The notes beneath the pieces were generated by a model that worked only from the letters and a program-made list of their open reading frames with translations, was not told where the DNA came from and did no database searches. Positions 1-8,561 of a DNA stretch of 64,000 bases are shown one piece after another; positions within the stretch are counted from its first letter, which is position 1; the number at the start of each line of letters is the position of its first letter. Source of the stretch: Desulfovibrio sp. ZJ209 (GTDB lineage: Bacteria > Desulfobacterota > Desulfovibrionia > Desulfovibrionales > Desulfovibrionaceae). The position numbers were made by a program, and so were the translations under genes. The stretch spans positions 62,001-126,000 of the forward strand of contig NZ_JAAKEJ010000001.1 in NCBI RefSeq assembly GCF_011039135.1. Reading direction: 5' to 3'.

Positions 1-291
1 CTCGGCGATGTCTACATGGGGCAGGTGATGCTGGCCGTGCGGCCCAACTGGGGCTTCGCCTCGGCCGGGCGGCTCAACCTCGCCTGCGTGGTCAGGGTCA
101 AGGTGGACATGCAGGGCAAGGTGCTCCAGGCCGTGGTGAGCCAGAGCTCGGGCAACGCGCAATTTGACGCCTCGGCGGTCAACGCCGTCATCCGCACCGG
201 GCAGGCCGGGGAATTTCCGCCGCCGCCCTCGCAGGAATATACGGATCTTGACCTCGTCTTCACCTTCGACGAGCTCATGGGGCGCCGCTGA
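1..291 (+). CDS. TolA-like TonB C-terminal domain protein (5' end outside window)
   Basis: Only the C-terminal 96 residues are present; the frame is open to base 1, so the gene starts upstream of the window. The fragment matches a TonB/TolA C-terminal domain: a basic stretch (KVDMQGKVLQAVV), a conserved SSGNAQFDASAVNAV helix and a final beta strand ending LDLVFTFDEL. In the Tol system TolA is the inner-membrane-anchored protein that spans the periplasm and contacts TolB and Pal, coupling the proton motive force to outer-membrane constriction. The next genes are another TonB-C protein, tolB and pal, the usual deltaproteobacterial tol cluster, so TolA is the best reading. TolQ and TolR would be expected upstream and cannot be checked here. 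Confidence 0.75.
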   Translation, partial: LGDVYMGQVMLAVRPNWGFASAGRLNLACVVRVKVDMQGKVLQAVVSQSSGNAQFDASAVNAVIRTGQAGEFPPPPSQEYTDLDLVFTFDELMGRR

Positions 292-373
292 GCGGGTTTT
301 TCGGGGCGGCGCGCCCCGGGCGAATGAGGCCCCGGAGCCAGCGGAAAAGGACGAGAGAGGAAGGAGGAGAAGC

Positions 374-1270
374 ATGCCCCAGAATATTCGACCCATGCGC
401 CCCTCGCGGGAGCGCCCCGGGCTGCGTCCGCTGCTCATGGCGCGCTCTCTCATGGCGGCGGTCTGCCTCATGGCTGCGATCCTGGCCGGCGCCACGGGCG
501 CGCAGGCCGCCAGCGCGCTGGCCGTAAGCCAGAACGACGGCTATTCCGGCCACGTGATGGACAAGGTGCTCGCCGTGTGGGCGCCGCCCGCCACCACCGA
601 GGACAGGCAGCTCCGGCTCTGCGTCTCGCTTGACGGCGAAGGCCGCGTCACGGAATGCAAGGCCGTGCGGCCCTCGGGCCTCCCCGCGCTGGACGCCTCG
701 GGCTGCGCCGCCGTGCGCGAGGCCGCGCCCTTCGGCACGCCGCCCTACGGGATGCCGCTGGATGTCTATTTCTCCTTCTGGACCGGGCGCCCCAAGGGCA
801 AGAGCGCGGAGACGGCCGCGCAAGTGGCTCCCGCGCCCGCACAAGCCCCGGCACAGGCTGCGCCCCCGGCGGACAGCCACGCCCAGGCCGCCGCGCTGGC
901 CGCCGCCACGGCCACGGGCGGGGCGACCGCGACGGCTGCCGCCACCAAGCCCTCGTCCTCATCCTCCGGTGCCAAGGCGCAGGACAAGTATGACAGCCGC
1001 TTCCAGAAATATATCAGCACCGTTGTCTGGAAGCTGCGCAATTCCATGTATATCCCGGCGCAGACCAGGCCCGGCACCTATCATGCGACGGCGCGGGTGC
1101 GCCTCAACTCCGCGGGCAAGATCCTTGACGAGAGCATCCTCAAGGGCAGCGGCGACGCGCTTCTTGACAAGTACGTGCTCCAGGGCATACGCCGGGCGGG
1201 CTCCGTGGCGCCGCCGCCCGCCGGCCTCGGCGACACGCTGGACCTCACCTTTACCCTTACCCGGCAGTGA
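374..1270 (+). CDS. Exported protein with TonB/TolA-type C-terminal domain(s)
   Basis: A 298-residue protein. The start at 374 is chosen because AAGGAGG lies at 361-367 at good spacing; an in-frame ATG at 164 would bury much of the preceding gene. A hydrophobic segment near residues 20-41 ending AGATGAQA looks like a signal peptide or membrane anchor. Residues about 60-140 resemble a degenerate TonB-C domain (LCVSLDGEGRVTECKAVRPS). An Ala/Pro/Thr-rich linker follows, then a clearer TonB-C domain at the end (RVRLNSAGKILDESILKGSG, final FTLTRQ). It sits between a TolA-like gene and tolB, so it probably belongs to the Tol-Pal machinery as a second TolA-type or accessory protein. It could instead be a diverged TonB. 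The exact role is inference. Confidence 0.7.
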   Translation: MPQNIRPMRPSRERPGLRPLLMARSLMAAVCLMAAILAGATGAQAASALAVSQNDGYSGHVMDKVLAVWAPPATTEDRQLRLCVSLDGEGRVTECKAVRPSGLPALDASGCAAVREAAPFGTPPYGMPLDVYFSFWTGRPKGKSAETAAQVAPAPAQAPAQAAPPADSHAQAAALAAATATGGATATAAATKPSSSSSGAKAQDKYDSRFQKYISTVVWKLRNSMYIPAQTRPGTYHATARVRLNSAGKILDESILKGSGDALLDKYVLQGIRRAGSVAPPPAGLGDTLDLTFTLTRQ

Positions 1271-1328
1271 CGCCCGCGGCGCCTGAGGCGCCCCGGCCTT
1301 GCCGAAAGCCAGAACGGAAGAGCGAGCC

Positions 1329-2663
1329 ATGAAAAAACTTTCCCTTCTCCTCGCCGTGACCGCCCTTGCGGCGCTCGCCATGCTGGGGATGCGCGCGGGC
1401 GAGGCCAAGGCCGCCATGCGCGTGGACATCATGAATCCGGGCCAGAACATCGTCAACATGGCCCTGGCCGCGCCGCTCACAGGGCCGGACAGGCAGGCCA
1501 CGGGCATGGGCGCGCAGCTCCAGAAACTGGTGGACCAGAACCTGAGCTTTTTGCCCTTCGCGCGCCTCACCGACCCCAAGGCCGTGCTCGGCGGCATCGT
1601 GCTCCAGGGCTGGGAGCCGCCGGCGCTGGATTTCAAGCGCTTCCAGCTCGCAGGCTCGGATATCGTCATCACCACCTACTGGCCGGACGGCGACAGCGGC
1701 ACGAAACCCGTGCAGATCCGCGCCTTTGAGACCAATACCGGCGGCCGCCTCTTCGGCAAGGAATACACCAAGGTCAACAGCAAGGACCTCCCCGAGGTGG
1801 CCGACCGCTTCTGCGCCGACCTGCTCGAAGCCCTCACCGGCAACGGCGACTTTTTCCGCTCCACCCTCGCCTTTGTGAAAAAGACCGGCAAGATGAGCGC
1901 CAATGTGTGGATCGTCAAGCCCTGGGGCCGCGATCTGAGGCAGGTCACCAACATGCCCGGCGAGGCGCTGTCGCCCGCCTGGTCGCCGGACGGCCGCTTC
2001 GTGGTGTTCAGCCACATCGACCCCAAGTCGCACGCGCTCGGCGTGTGGGACCGCTCCACCGGCAAGGTGCAGCGCATCCGCTTCCCGGGGAACGTGGTCA
2101 TCGGCCCCTCCTTCATGCCGGACAACAAGGTGGCCGTGGCGCTCTCGCGCGGGAAGTACCCGGTTATCTATCTCCTCAACCATGTGTTCCAGAAGGAGCG
2201 CATCCTCGAGGAGCACAATTCCATCAATGTCTCGCCCACCTTTGACAAGACGGGCAGCCGCATGGCCTTCACCTCGTCGCGCCTGGGCGGCCCGCAGATC
2301 TTCCTCAAGGACCTCGCGAGCGGCAGCGTCACCCGCGTGAGCAAGAACGGCACCTACAACACCGAGGCCAACCTCGCGCCCGACGGCACCCTCGTGGTCT
2401 ACAGCCGCATGACCGAATACGGCCAGCGCATCTTCGTGCAGGACCTCGTCACCGGCGAGGAGCGCCAGATCACCTTCGGCCCGGGCAGCGACGAGCAGCC
2501 CTCCTTCTGCGCGGACAGCTACTTCATCGCCTTCAGCTCCACGCGCGGCGGCGGGCACCATATCTACCTCACCACCCGCCACGGCGGCGACGCCAAGCAG
2601 GTGCCCACTGGCGACGGGCAGGCGTTCTTCCCGCGCTGGGGCATGCCGGTGCAGCAGAAATAA
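1329..2663 (+). CDS. tolB: Tol-Pal system beta-propeller protein TolB
   Basis: A 444-residue periplasmic protein, the usual TolB length. The start at 1329 (MKKLSLLLAVTALAALAM) gives a clean Sec signal peptide ending near GEAKA. The N-terminal domain (about residues 35-180) is followed by a WD40-like/PD40 propeller with recurring blades: LSPAWSPDGRFVVFS, VSPTFDKTGSRMAFTSS, EANLAPDGTLVVYS and QPSFCADSYFIAFSST. TolB binds Pal and TolA and helps hold the outer membrane to the peptidoglycan during constriction. It lies 58 bases after the TonB-C gene and before pal, in the standard order. Confidence 0.95.
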   Translation: MKKLSLLLAVTALAALAMLGMRAGEAKAAMRVDIMNPGQNIVNMALAAPLTGPDRQATGMGAQLQKLVDQNLSFLPFARLTDPKAVLGGIVLQGWEPPALDFKRFQLAGSDIVITTYWPDGDSGTKPVQIRAFETNTGGRLFGKEYTKVNSKDLPEVADRFCADLLEALTGNGDFFRSTLAFVKKTGKMSANVWIVKPWGRDLRQVTNMPGEALSPAWSPDGRFVVFSHIDPKSHALGVWDRSTGKVQRIRFPGNVVIGPSFMPDNKVAVALSRGKYPVIYLLNHVFQKERILEEHNSINVSPTFDKTGSRMAFTSSRLGGPQIFLKDLASGSVTRVSKNGTYNTEANLAPDGTLVVYSRMTEYGQRIFVQDLVTGEERQITFGPGSDEQPSFCADSYFIAFSSTRGGGHHIYLTTRHGGDAKQVPTGDGQAFFPRWGMPVQQK

Positions 2664-2724
2664 GCCCGGAAACCGGGCATGGCGCGGGGGGTAAAAATAC
2701 TTTTACGAAACCCCGCTTCGCGCC

Positions 2725-2752
2725 TTGACAAAACTGGAAGGCCGGATACCAT
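2725..2752 (+). promoter_or_regulatory. Candidate sigma-70 promoter for pal
   Basis: TTGACA (2725-2730), a 16-base spacer and TACCAT (2747-2752). It lies in the tolB-pal gap, about 85 bases before the pal start, and would allow Pal to be made in excess of TolB. Prediction from sequence only. Confidence 0.5.
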
Positions 2753-2835
2753 CTGTCTGCGCCGCTTGGAGCGGTGCATGGTGCCGAAAGGAAAGGTTTT
2801 TTTGCTTGGAGCAGCTGTTCAGGAGGACACACAAC

Positions 2836-3303
2836 ATGAAACGCTACGCTCTTATTCTGACCCTGGTCATGGCCCTGGCCGCCGGCTTCGGCTGCGCGAA
2901 GAAGACCACCACCGAGCCCGGCTACGATGACGGCATGAGCCCCGAAATGCGCGCCGCCATCCAGCAGATCTCCGACTCGCGCGTGTACTTCGCCTTCAAC
3001 AAGTACAACATCGAAAACCAGTACGACGCGGTCCTGAAGAAGGAAGCCGAGATCCTCAAGCAGTTCCCGGCCATCCGCGTGCGCATCGAAGGCAACTGCG
3101 ACGACCGCGGCACCCAGGAATACAACCTCGCCCTCGGCGAGCGCCGCGCCCGCGCCGCGTATGAATATCTCGTGCAGAACGGCGTGAACCCGAGCCAGCT
3201 CGAGATGATCAGCTACGGCAAGGAAAACCCGGCCGTGCTCGGCACCGGCGAGGCCGTGTGGGCCAAGAACCGCCGCGACGACTTCCGCGTCATCGCCCAC
3301 TAG
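2836..3303 (+). CDS. pal: Peptidoglycan-associated lipoprotein Pal (OmpA family)
   Basis: A 155-residue lipoprotein. The start at 2836 has AGGAGG at 2821-2826. Residues 1-20 form a lipoprotein signal peptide with the lipidation cysteine at Cys20 (AAGFGC), a slightly non-canonical lipobox. Residues about 45-155 are an OmpA-like domain: VYFAFNKYNI, RIEGNCDDRGTQEYNLALGERRA and the closing NRRDDFRV, which carry the Asp and Arg residues used to bind meso-diaminopimelate of peptidoglycan. Pal anchors the outer membrane to the wall and partners TolB, encoded just upstream. Confidence 0.95.
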   Translation: MKRYALILTLVMALAAGFGCAKKTTTEPGYDDGMSPEMRAAIQQISDSRVYFAFNKYNIENQYDAVLKKEAEILKQFPAIRVRIEGNCDDRGTQEYNLALGERRARAAYEYLVQNGVNPSQLEMISYGKENPAVLGTGEAVWAKNRRDDFRVIAH

Positions 3304-3324
3304 TCTTTTTTTCGCCTTCTTCTC

Positions 3325-3354
3325 AAGGGCCGCTCCCGCAAGGGGGCGGCCCTT
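3325..3354 (+). terminator. Hairpin after pal
   Basis: AAGGGCCGC (3325-3333) pairs with GCGGCCCTT (3346-3354) around a short loop. It closes the tol-pal run. No clear T-tract follows on the plus strand, so termination strength is uncertain. Confidence 0.55.
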
Positions 3355-3412
3355 GTGCGTTGCGACGCTTGGGGAAGGGAAGGCGGGAGTTTTTCCCAAA
3401 GCCGAGTCCCCC

Positions 3413-3442
3413 TTGCGCTCTGCCCGGGATAGCTGCTAGTCT
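3413..3442 (+). promoter_or_regulatory. Candidate promoter for the D-2-hydroxyacid dehydrogenase
   Basis: TTGCGC (3413-3418), an 18-base spacer and TAGTCT (3437-3442), about 68 bases before the start at 3510 and downstream of the pal hairpin. Confidence 0.35.
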
Positions 3443-3509
3443 TGCAATGGGCGTCCCGCGGCGGGCGCTGACCCCCACACCATGCAACTGCGCCATCCAA
3501 GGGGCTGCC

Positions 3510-4496
3510 ATGAAGATCGTTGTGCTCGACGGTGCCGTCCTCAACCCGGGAGATGTGGACTGGGGCCCCATCTCAGAGCTCGGGGAGCTCACCATCCACC
3601 CCGAGACCGGGCCGGCCGAGCTCGCCGAGCGGGTGCACGGCGCCGACATCCTCCTCACCAACAAGACCGAGCTCAGGCGCGAGCACATGGCCCACTTCCA
3701 GGCCGCGCGCCTCGTGAGCCTCTTGGCCACCGGCTACAACAATGTGGACCTCGACGCCTTCGCCGAAAAGGGGGTGCCGGTCTGCAACGTGACGGCCTAC
3801 GGCGTGGCCGATGTGGCGCAGCACGCCATGTCGCTTTTGCTCGAGCTTTGCCACCATACACAGGAGCACACCGAGAGCGTGCGCGACGGCGAGTGGGAGC
3901 GCGCCCGGCGCTGGTGCTACTGGCAGCGCACGCCCATCTGCCTCACCGGGCTCACCATCGGCATCGTGGGCTTCGGTGACATCGGCCGCGAGATGGCGCG
4001 CCTCGCCCACGCCTTCGGCATGCGCGTGCTCGCGCACCAGCGCACCCCGCGCGACGCGCCCCCCTGGGAGGACTTCGCCTTCGTGCCGCTCCCGCAGCTT
4101 TTGGCCGAGTCCGACGTGGTGTCGCTGCACTGCCCGCTCACCCCGGAGACGGACAGGCTCATCAATGCCGAGCGCTTGGCGCTCATGCAGCCGGGCGCCA
4201 TCCTCCTCAATACGGCCCGGGGCGCGCTCGTGGACGAGGAGGCGGCGGCCGCTGCGCTCAAGAGCGGGCGCCTGAGCGGCATGGGCACGGACGTGCTCTC
4301 GGAGGAGCCGCCCCGGCCCGGCAATCCGCTCCTCAGGGCGCCCAATGTGCTCATCACGCCGCACATGGCCTGGGCCACGGTGCGCGCGCGCCAGAACATC
4401 ATCGACCTCACGGCGCAGAATATCCGCCGCTGGCTGGCCGGCGACCCCGTCAACGTGGTCAACGGCATCACCGAGGCGAGCTGCCCGCTCTTCTGA
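3510..4496 (+). CDS. NAD-dependent D-2-hydroxyacid dehydrogenase (glycerate dehydrogenase-like)
   Basis: A 328-residue cytoplasmic oxidoreductase, typical in size for the D-isomer-specific 2-hydroxyacid dehydrogenase family. The start at 3510 (MKIVVLDG) begins exactly at the first beta strand; further in-frame upstream sequence is not family-like. The Rossmann motif is IGIVGFGDIGREMA. Catalytic elements visible are the Arg in LLNTARGALVDE, the Glu in LSEEPPRPGNPLL and the His in ITPHMAWAT. The family interconverts 2-keto and D-2-hydroxy acids; the overall look (LLATGYNNVDLDA, VCNVTAYGVADVAQH) is closest to hydroxypyruvate reductase/glycerate dehydrogenase, but the substrate cannot be fixed from sequence. 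Confidence 0.85.
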   Translation: MKIVVLDGAVLNPGDVDWGPISELGELTIHPETGPAELAERVHGADILLTNKTELRREHMAHFQAARLVSLLATGYNNVDLDAFAEKGVPVCNVTAYGVADVAQHAMSLLLELCHHTQEHTESVRDGEWERARRWCYWQRTPICLTGLTIGIVGFGDIGREMARLAHAFGMRVLAHQRTPRDAPPWEDFAFVPLPQLLAESDVVSLHCPLTPETDRLINAERLALMQPGAILLNTARGALVDEEAAAAALKSGRLSGMGTDVLSEEPPRPGNPLLRAPNVLITPHMAWATVRARQNIIDLTAQNIRRWLAGDPVNVVNGITEASCPLF

Positions 4497-4589
4497 GGGC
4501 GGCGCCGCTGGACCTTGGCGGCGCTTTTGGCTATCGTGAGTGGTTGTGCGGCCGGGCGCCTTTGCGCCCCGGCCCGCAAGGGGGACGCC

Positions 4590-6023
4590 ATGAACGAGGA
4601 CGCGGAAAAGAGCGGGCTCACCCGGCGCATCCAGATGCGGCGCGCCGACAGGTCCCTCGCCGGTGCGAGGGTGGACGGCGAGCGCCAGCGCAAGGGCTAT
4701 GCGGAGGCGGTCATCGCCCATCTGCGCGAGGGCGGCCGCATCATTTGCGTTTCTGACGACAAGGCCTTCGTCGACCTCTTGCGCGGCCTTATCCGCGACG
4801 AGCTCAAGATGCCCGCCTCCTGCCTCATGACCACGACGGCGGCCGACATGCTCGCGCGCCTCGCCCGGCAGGCGGCCGAGGCCAGCGTGAAGCCCCTTTT
4901 TCTGGTGGAGCGCGAACTCAAGGGCCGCGACCTCACCTTCGCCGTGCGCCTCATCAAAAACGGCTTTCCCGAGCTCAAGGTGCTCCTGCTCGCGGCCGGA
5001 AGCGACCGCCAGCGCATCGCGCTTTTGCAGGAGAGCGGCATGGACGGCTGCATCCTGAAACCCGTGGACGCGCCGGTCCTGCTCGAGCGCGTGGCGCTCA
5101 CCGTGCGCCCGCAGGGGCAGGTGGAGCGTTCGCTCGACTGGGCGCGCTCCCTGCTCGGCCAGGGCGAGTACCTGCGCGCCCTCCAGGTCTGCGGGCAGGC
5201 GCTGGAGCAGAAGAGCAACGCGCCCGCCGTGCTCCTGCTCATGGGCGATATTTTCAAGGCCATGGAGGAGTTTGACAAGGCGGCCGATGCCTATGCCAAG
5301 GCCGCCGGCGCCTCGTCCATGTTCCTTGACCCCTTGCGCCGCCTCGCGGCCCTGCATGCGGAAAAAGGGGATGCCGCGCGCGAGCTGGAGTGCCTCGAAA
5401 AGCTGGACAATCTCTCGCCGCTGGACGTGGAGCGCAAATTGCGCATGGGCGAGCTCAGCCTCCGGCTCAACAGGACGGACAAGGCGCGCACGCTTTTGGG
5501 CGACGCGGTGCGCCTCTCGGCCAGGCAGGCGAAGGAGGGGTCGGCGGGCGTGGCCACGCGGGTGGCCGAGCTCTACGCCGAGTCCGACCCGGAGACGGCG
5601 GCGGGCTACTTGCGCCGCGCGCTGGACAGCCGCAAGGAATTCTGGGGCCGGGACGACATCGCGGCCTTCAACCGCCTGGGCCTTTTGCTGCGTCGCGCGG
5701 GCCGCTGGCGCGACGCGACCGAGGAATACCAGAAGGCGCTCGGCATCGCGCCCAATGACGCTGGCCTGCACTACAATCTCGGCATGGCGTGGCTGGAGGG
5801 CAAGGATACCGAGGCGGCGCGCGCGGCCGCTCTCAAGGCGCTGGCCCTCGACCCGGAGCTCCCGCGCAGCTCGGCGCGCGTGGCCATGAATCTCGCCACG
5901 GTCTTCCTGGCGACCGATGACCGCATGCACGCCCTGCCGCTTTTGCGCACCGCCCTTGAGCTGGAGCCGGGCAACGCCGAGGCGCGGGAACTTTTGGCGC
6001 GCGGGGAAAGCGGCGCCCGCTGA
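4590..6023 (+). CDS. Pseudo-receiver domain plus TPR repeat protein
   Basis: A 477-residue soluble protein. Residues about 50-165 have a response-regulator receiver fold: a beta strand ending in acidic Asp56-Asp57 (ICVSDD), LLLAAGS as the switch strand, and the conserved lysine Lys157 in ILKPVD. At the place of the phospho-accepting aspartate the sequence reads PLFLVEREL, with Glu107, so normal phosphorylation looks unlikely. Residues about 185-470 are consecutive tetratricopeptide repeats (for example GEYLRALQVCGQALEQK, AGRWRDATEEYQKALGIAPN). No output DNA-binding or enzyme domain is visible, so it is probably a scaffold. It lies 93 bases after the dehydrogenase and 73 before gltX. Confidence 0.75.
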   Translation: MNEDAEKSGLTRRIQMRRADRSLAGARVDGERQRKGYAEAVIAHLREGGRIICVSDDKAFVDLLRGLIRDELKMPASCLMTTTAADMLARLARQAAEASVKPLFLVERELKGRDLTFAVRLIKNGFPELKVLLLAAGSDRQRIALLQESGMDGCILKPVDAPVLLERVALTVRPQGQVERSLDWARSLLGQGEYLRALQVCGQALEQKSNAPAVLLLMGDIFKAMEEFDKAADAYAKAAGASSMFLDPLRRLAALHAEKGDAARELECLEKLDNLSPLDVERKLRMGELSLRLNRTDKARTLLGDAVRLSARQAKEGSAGVATRVAELYAESDPETAAGYLRRALDSRKEFWGRDDIAAFNRLGLLLRRAGRWRDATEEYQKALGIAPNDAGLHYNLGMAWLEGKDTEAARAAALKALALDPELPRSSARVAMNLATVFLATDDRMHALPLLRTALELEPGNAEARELLARGESGAR

Positions 6024-6096
6024 GGCGGGCCCCTCCGCATCCGCTCCTTACAGAAAAAACCGACTGACACAGCAGACAGATTTGAGGGAAGACCCC

Positions 6097-7530
6097 ATGG
6101 CAGACGTTGTGACCCGTTTCGCGCCCAGCCCCACCGGGCACCTGCACATCGGCGGCGCGCGCACCGCCATTTTTTCCTGGCTGCTCGCCCGGCACTTCGG
6201 CGGCCGTTTCCACCTGCGCATCGAGGACACGGACCTTTTGCGCTCCAAGAAGGAGTATACGCAATCCATCCTCGCCTCCATGCGCTGGCTCGGCCTCGAC
6301 TGGGACGACGACCTCACCTACCAGACCGAGCGCACCGACCTTTACAACAGCTATGTGGACAAGCTGCTCGAGAGCGGCCACGCCTACTGGTGTTCCTGCA
6401 CGCCGGAAGAAGTGGAGGCCATGCGCGAGCGCGCGCGGGAGAAGGGCCTGAAACCCCGCTATGACGGCCATTGCCGCGAGCTCGGCCTCGGGCCCGGCGA
6501 GGGGCGTTGCGTGCGCCTCAAGGCGCCGCACACGGGCAAGATCGTCTTTGACGACATGGTGAAGGGCCGCATCGCCGTGGACGCCTCGGAACTGGACGAC
6601 ATGGTGCTGCGCCGCGCCGACGGCATGCCCACCTACAACATGGCCGTGGTGGTGGACGACCACGAAATGGGCGTCACCCACGTCATCCGCGGCGACGACC
6701 ACGTTTCCAACACGCCGCGCCAGATCCTCATTTACGAGGCGCTGGGGCTCGCCGTGCCGCGCTTCGGGCATGTGCCCATGATCCTCGGGCCGGACCGGCA
6801 GAAGCTCTCCAAGCGGCACGGCGCGCGGGCCGTGGTGGAATACCAGCAGGACGGCCTTTTGCCGCAGGCCTTGGTGAGCTATCTCGCGCGCCTCGGCTGG
6901 TCGCACGGCGACCAGGAGCTCTTCAGCATGGAAGAGCTCATCCGCTTCTTTGACGGCAAGAACCTCAACCCCGCCGCCGCGGCCTTTGACCCGGCCAAGC
7001 TGGAATGGTGCAACGCGCGCTTCATGCGCGACCTGCCCCTGAACCAGCTCGTGGAACTGGTGGAGCCCTTCGCCAAGGCCGCGGGCCTGTGGGAACGCCT
7101 GGGGAATGATCCTTACGGCCGGCTGGAACCCTTGTGCGTCATGTTCCGCGAGCGGGCGAGCAACCTGGCGGCGCTGGCCGAAAGTTTCCGGCCGCTGCTC
7201 GTGGGCGCTTCGGAGCTGGTCTACAACATCAAGGACGCCAACAAGCACTTCACCGAGCAGGGCAAGGCCCATCTCGCGGCGCTGGCTGCCATCTTCAGCA
7301 AGGTGGAGCCTTTTGACGCCGGCGCCATCGAGGCCGCGCTCAACGCCTATGTGGCGGACAATGGCCTGAAGTTCAAGGAGGTGGCCCCGCCCCTGCGCAC
7401 GGCGCTCATGGGCTTCATGGGCGGCTCGCACCTCAACGAGATCATGGCCTTTCTCGGCAAGCCGGAGACGCTGGCGCGCCTCGCCCGCGCTGAGGACTAC
7501 ACGCCGCCGGCCGCGGAGCAGGATGCCTGA
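6097..7530 (+). CDS. gltX: Glutamate--tRNA ligase
   Basis: A 477-residue class I aminoacyl-tRNA synthetase charging tRNA-Glu. The start at 6097 (MADVVTRFAPSPTG) is the canonical GltX N-terminus. The HIGH signature reads GHLHIGGARTA and the KMSKS loop reads KLSKRHGA. The anticodon-binding C-terminal half continues to residue 477, full length for bacteria. A purine-rich GAGGGAAG precedes the start. The gene ends 29 bases before a strong symmetric hairpin shared with the convergent gene. Confidence 0.95.
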   Translation: MADVVTRFAPSPTGHLHIGGARTAIFSWLLARHFGGRFHLRIEDTDLLRSKKEYTQSILASMRWLGLDWDDDLTYQTERTDLYNSYVDKLLESGHAYWCSCTPEEVEAMRERAREKGLKPRYDGHCRELGLGPGEGRCVRLKAPHTGKIVFDDMVKGRIAVDASELDDMVLRRADGMPTYNMAVVVDDHEMGVTHVIRGDDHVSNTPRQILIYEALGLAVPRFGHVPMILGPDRQKLSKRHGARAVVEYQQDGLLPQALVSYLARLGWSHGDQELFSMEELIRFFDGKNLNPAAAAFDPAKLEWCNARFMRDLPLNQLVELVEPFAKAAGLWERLGNDPYGRLEPLCVMFRERASNLAALAESFRPLLVGASELVYNIKDANKHFTEQGKAHLAALAAIFSKVEPFDAGAIEAALNAYVADNGLKFKEVAPPLRTALMGFMGGSHLNEIMAFLGKPETLARLARAEDYTPPAAEQDA

Positions 7531-7558
7531 GCGGCGGAACGGGTTTCACGAAAAGATA

Positions 7559-7583
7559 GGGGCGGCGAAATTTTCGCCGCCCC
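7559..7583. terminator. Bidirectional terminator between gltX and the convergent gene
   Basis: An almost perfect palindrome, GGGGCGGCGAAA with TTTTCGCCGCCCC, lies between two convergent stop codons (7530 and 7607). The GC stem with central A/T bases can act in both directions. Confidence 0.75.
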
Positions 7584-7606
7584 TTCTGCGTTCGGAGCCG
7601 GAATTT

Positions 7607-8479
7607 TCAGATTTGCAGGGAAATGCCCGTGCCGCCCGGGGCCAGCGCCGTGGGCATGACGCCGCGCTGCGCCATGGCGGCATAGGTCTCGGCGGCGCGC
7701 ATGAGCGCGTGGGCGATGCCGCCGCGCCCTGGGGAATTTTCGCGGCCGGCGGCGCTTTCGGGGGCGGCGGCGCCTTCGATGCCGTCGGCCGGCTCACGGC
7801 GCGAAAGATTTTCAGCGGGGGAGGCGCCCTGCGCGCCCTCCGCGTTTTGGGCGTTCTCCACGCCGACGGCGGTCTGGTCGTTCTCGTCCCGCTTCTCGCG
7901 GGCCGCGCGCGCCTCCTGGGTTGCGGCCTTGGCGGCAACGGCCCTGTCCTGCGCCGAGGGCTCGCCGGGGGCCAGCGCCGCGCGGCGCACCTGCCGGGCC
8001 TTGGCCGCGCTCGCTTCGGGATCGTCGGGGATGGAGGAGGCGTCGATGGAAACATGCCCGCCGATGGCGTATTGCCGGCCGTCGGGCCCGCGCTGGTATT
8101 CGTAGCTGGGGCCGCCCGCCACATACTGGCCGCCGGCCGCCATGTGCGCCTTTTCGTGGGCGCGCACCTCGGCGTCGCGCTGCTTGAGCTCGCGCAGCTG
8201 GGCCTGGGCCTCGGGGCTCAAGCGCAGCGAATCGCCGTTTTCCCCGAAGGCGCCGGCGGCGTCCGCGCCGGCCTGCTGGCCCGCTCTGCCCCCAGCCTTA
8301 TCCGGCTGCTGCGCCTGCGTGTTCCGGGCGCCGGCCGCATCCGCGTCGCCCTGCGCGGCGCGCCCGTACTCCCCCAAGCCCGGAAAGGCCGCAAAGCCGC
8401 CGGAACGGCTCCCGGTGGGGGCGCCGGCCGTAACAGGCCCCACGGGGCGGGCGGTGATGCTGTGGAGGGCGTCGAGCAT
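7607..8479 (-). CDS. SprA-related putative metalloprotease
   Basis: A 290-residue protein matching what I know of the SprA-related / putative metalloprotease CJM1_0395 family. The core at about residues 85-170 has LSPEAQAQLRELKQRDAEV, then His108-Glu-Lys-Ala-His112 (HExxH-like zinc motif in AHEKAHMAAGG), then GGPSYEYQRGPDGRQYAIGG and the DxxxxPDDPEA segment. Low-complexity Ala/Gly/Gln regions flank the core. No signal peptide is seen. Proteolytic activity is a family prediction, not something shown here. It is transcribed away from hynB and preceded by a convincing sigma-28-type promoter, suggesting a link with flagellar gene expression. Confidence 0.75.
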   Translation of the reverse strand: MLDALHSITARPVGPVTAGAPTGSRSGGFAAFPGLGEYGRAAQGDADAAGARNTQAQQPDKAGGRAGQQAGADAAGAFGENGDSLRLSPEAQAQLRELKQRDAEVRAHEKAHMAAGGQYVAGGPSYEYQRGPDGRQYAIGGHVSIDASSIPDDPEASAAKARQVRRAALAPGEPSAQDRAVAAKAATQEARAAREKRDENDQTAVGVENAQNAEGAQGASPAENLSRREPADGIEGAAAPESAAGRENSPGRGGIAHALMRAAETYAAMAQRGVMPTALAPGGTGISLQI

Positions 8480-8534
8480 GGCAAAAGCGTCAGGTTGCGG
8501 GTGAAGGGGCGCGGGACAAACTCTCTCGCTCCTC

Positions 8535-8561
8535 GTATCGGCCGGACAGGCAAAAACTTAA
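8535..8561 (-). promoter_or_regulatory. Sigma-28 (FliA)-type promoter
   Basis: Read on the minus strand: TTAAGTTT (8561-8554), an 11-base spacer and GCCGATAC (8542-8535). The FliA consensus is TAAAGTTT-N11-GCCGATAA, so each box matches 7 of 8 with exact spacing. It faces the SprA-related gene starting at 8479. Confidence 0.7.

Noticed and set aside
3573-5930. Very long minus-strand open frame (785 codons) opposite the dehydrogenase and TPR genes
   Set aside because: Composition is Arg/Gly/Ala/His-rich with no family motif; it mirrors GC-rich coding sequence on the other strand, where real domains are clear.
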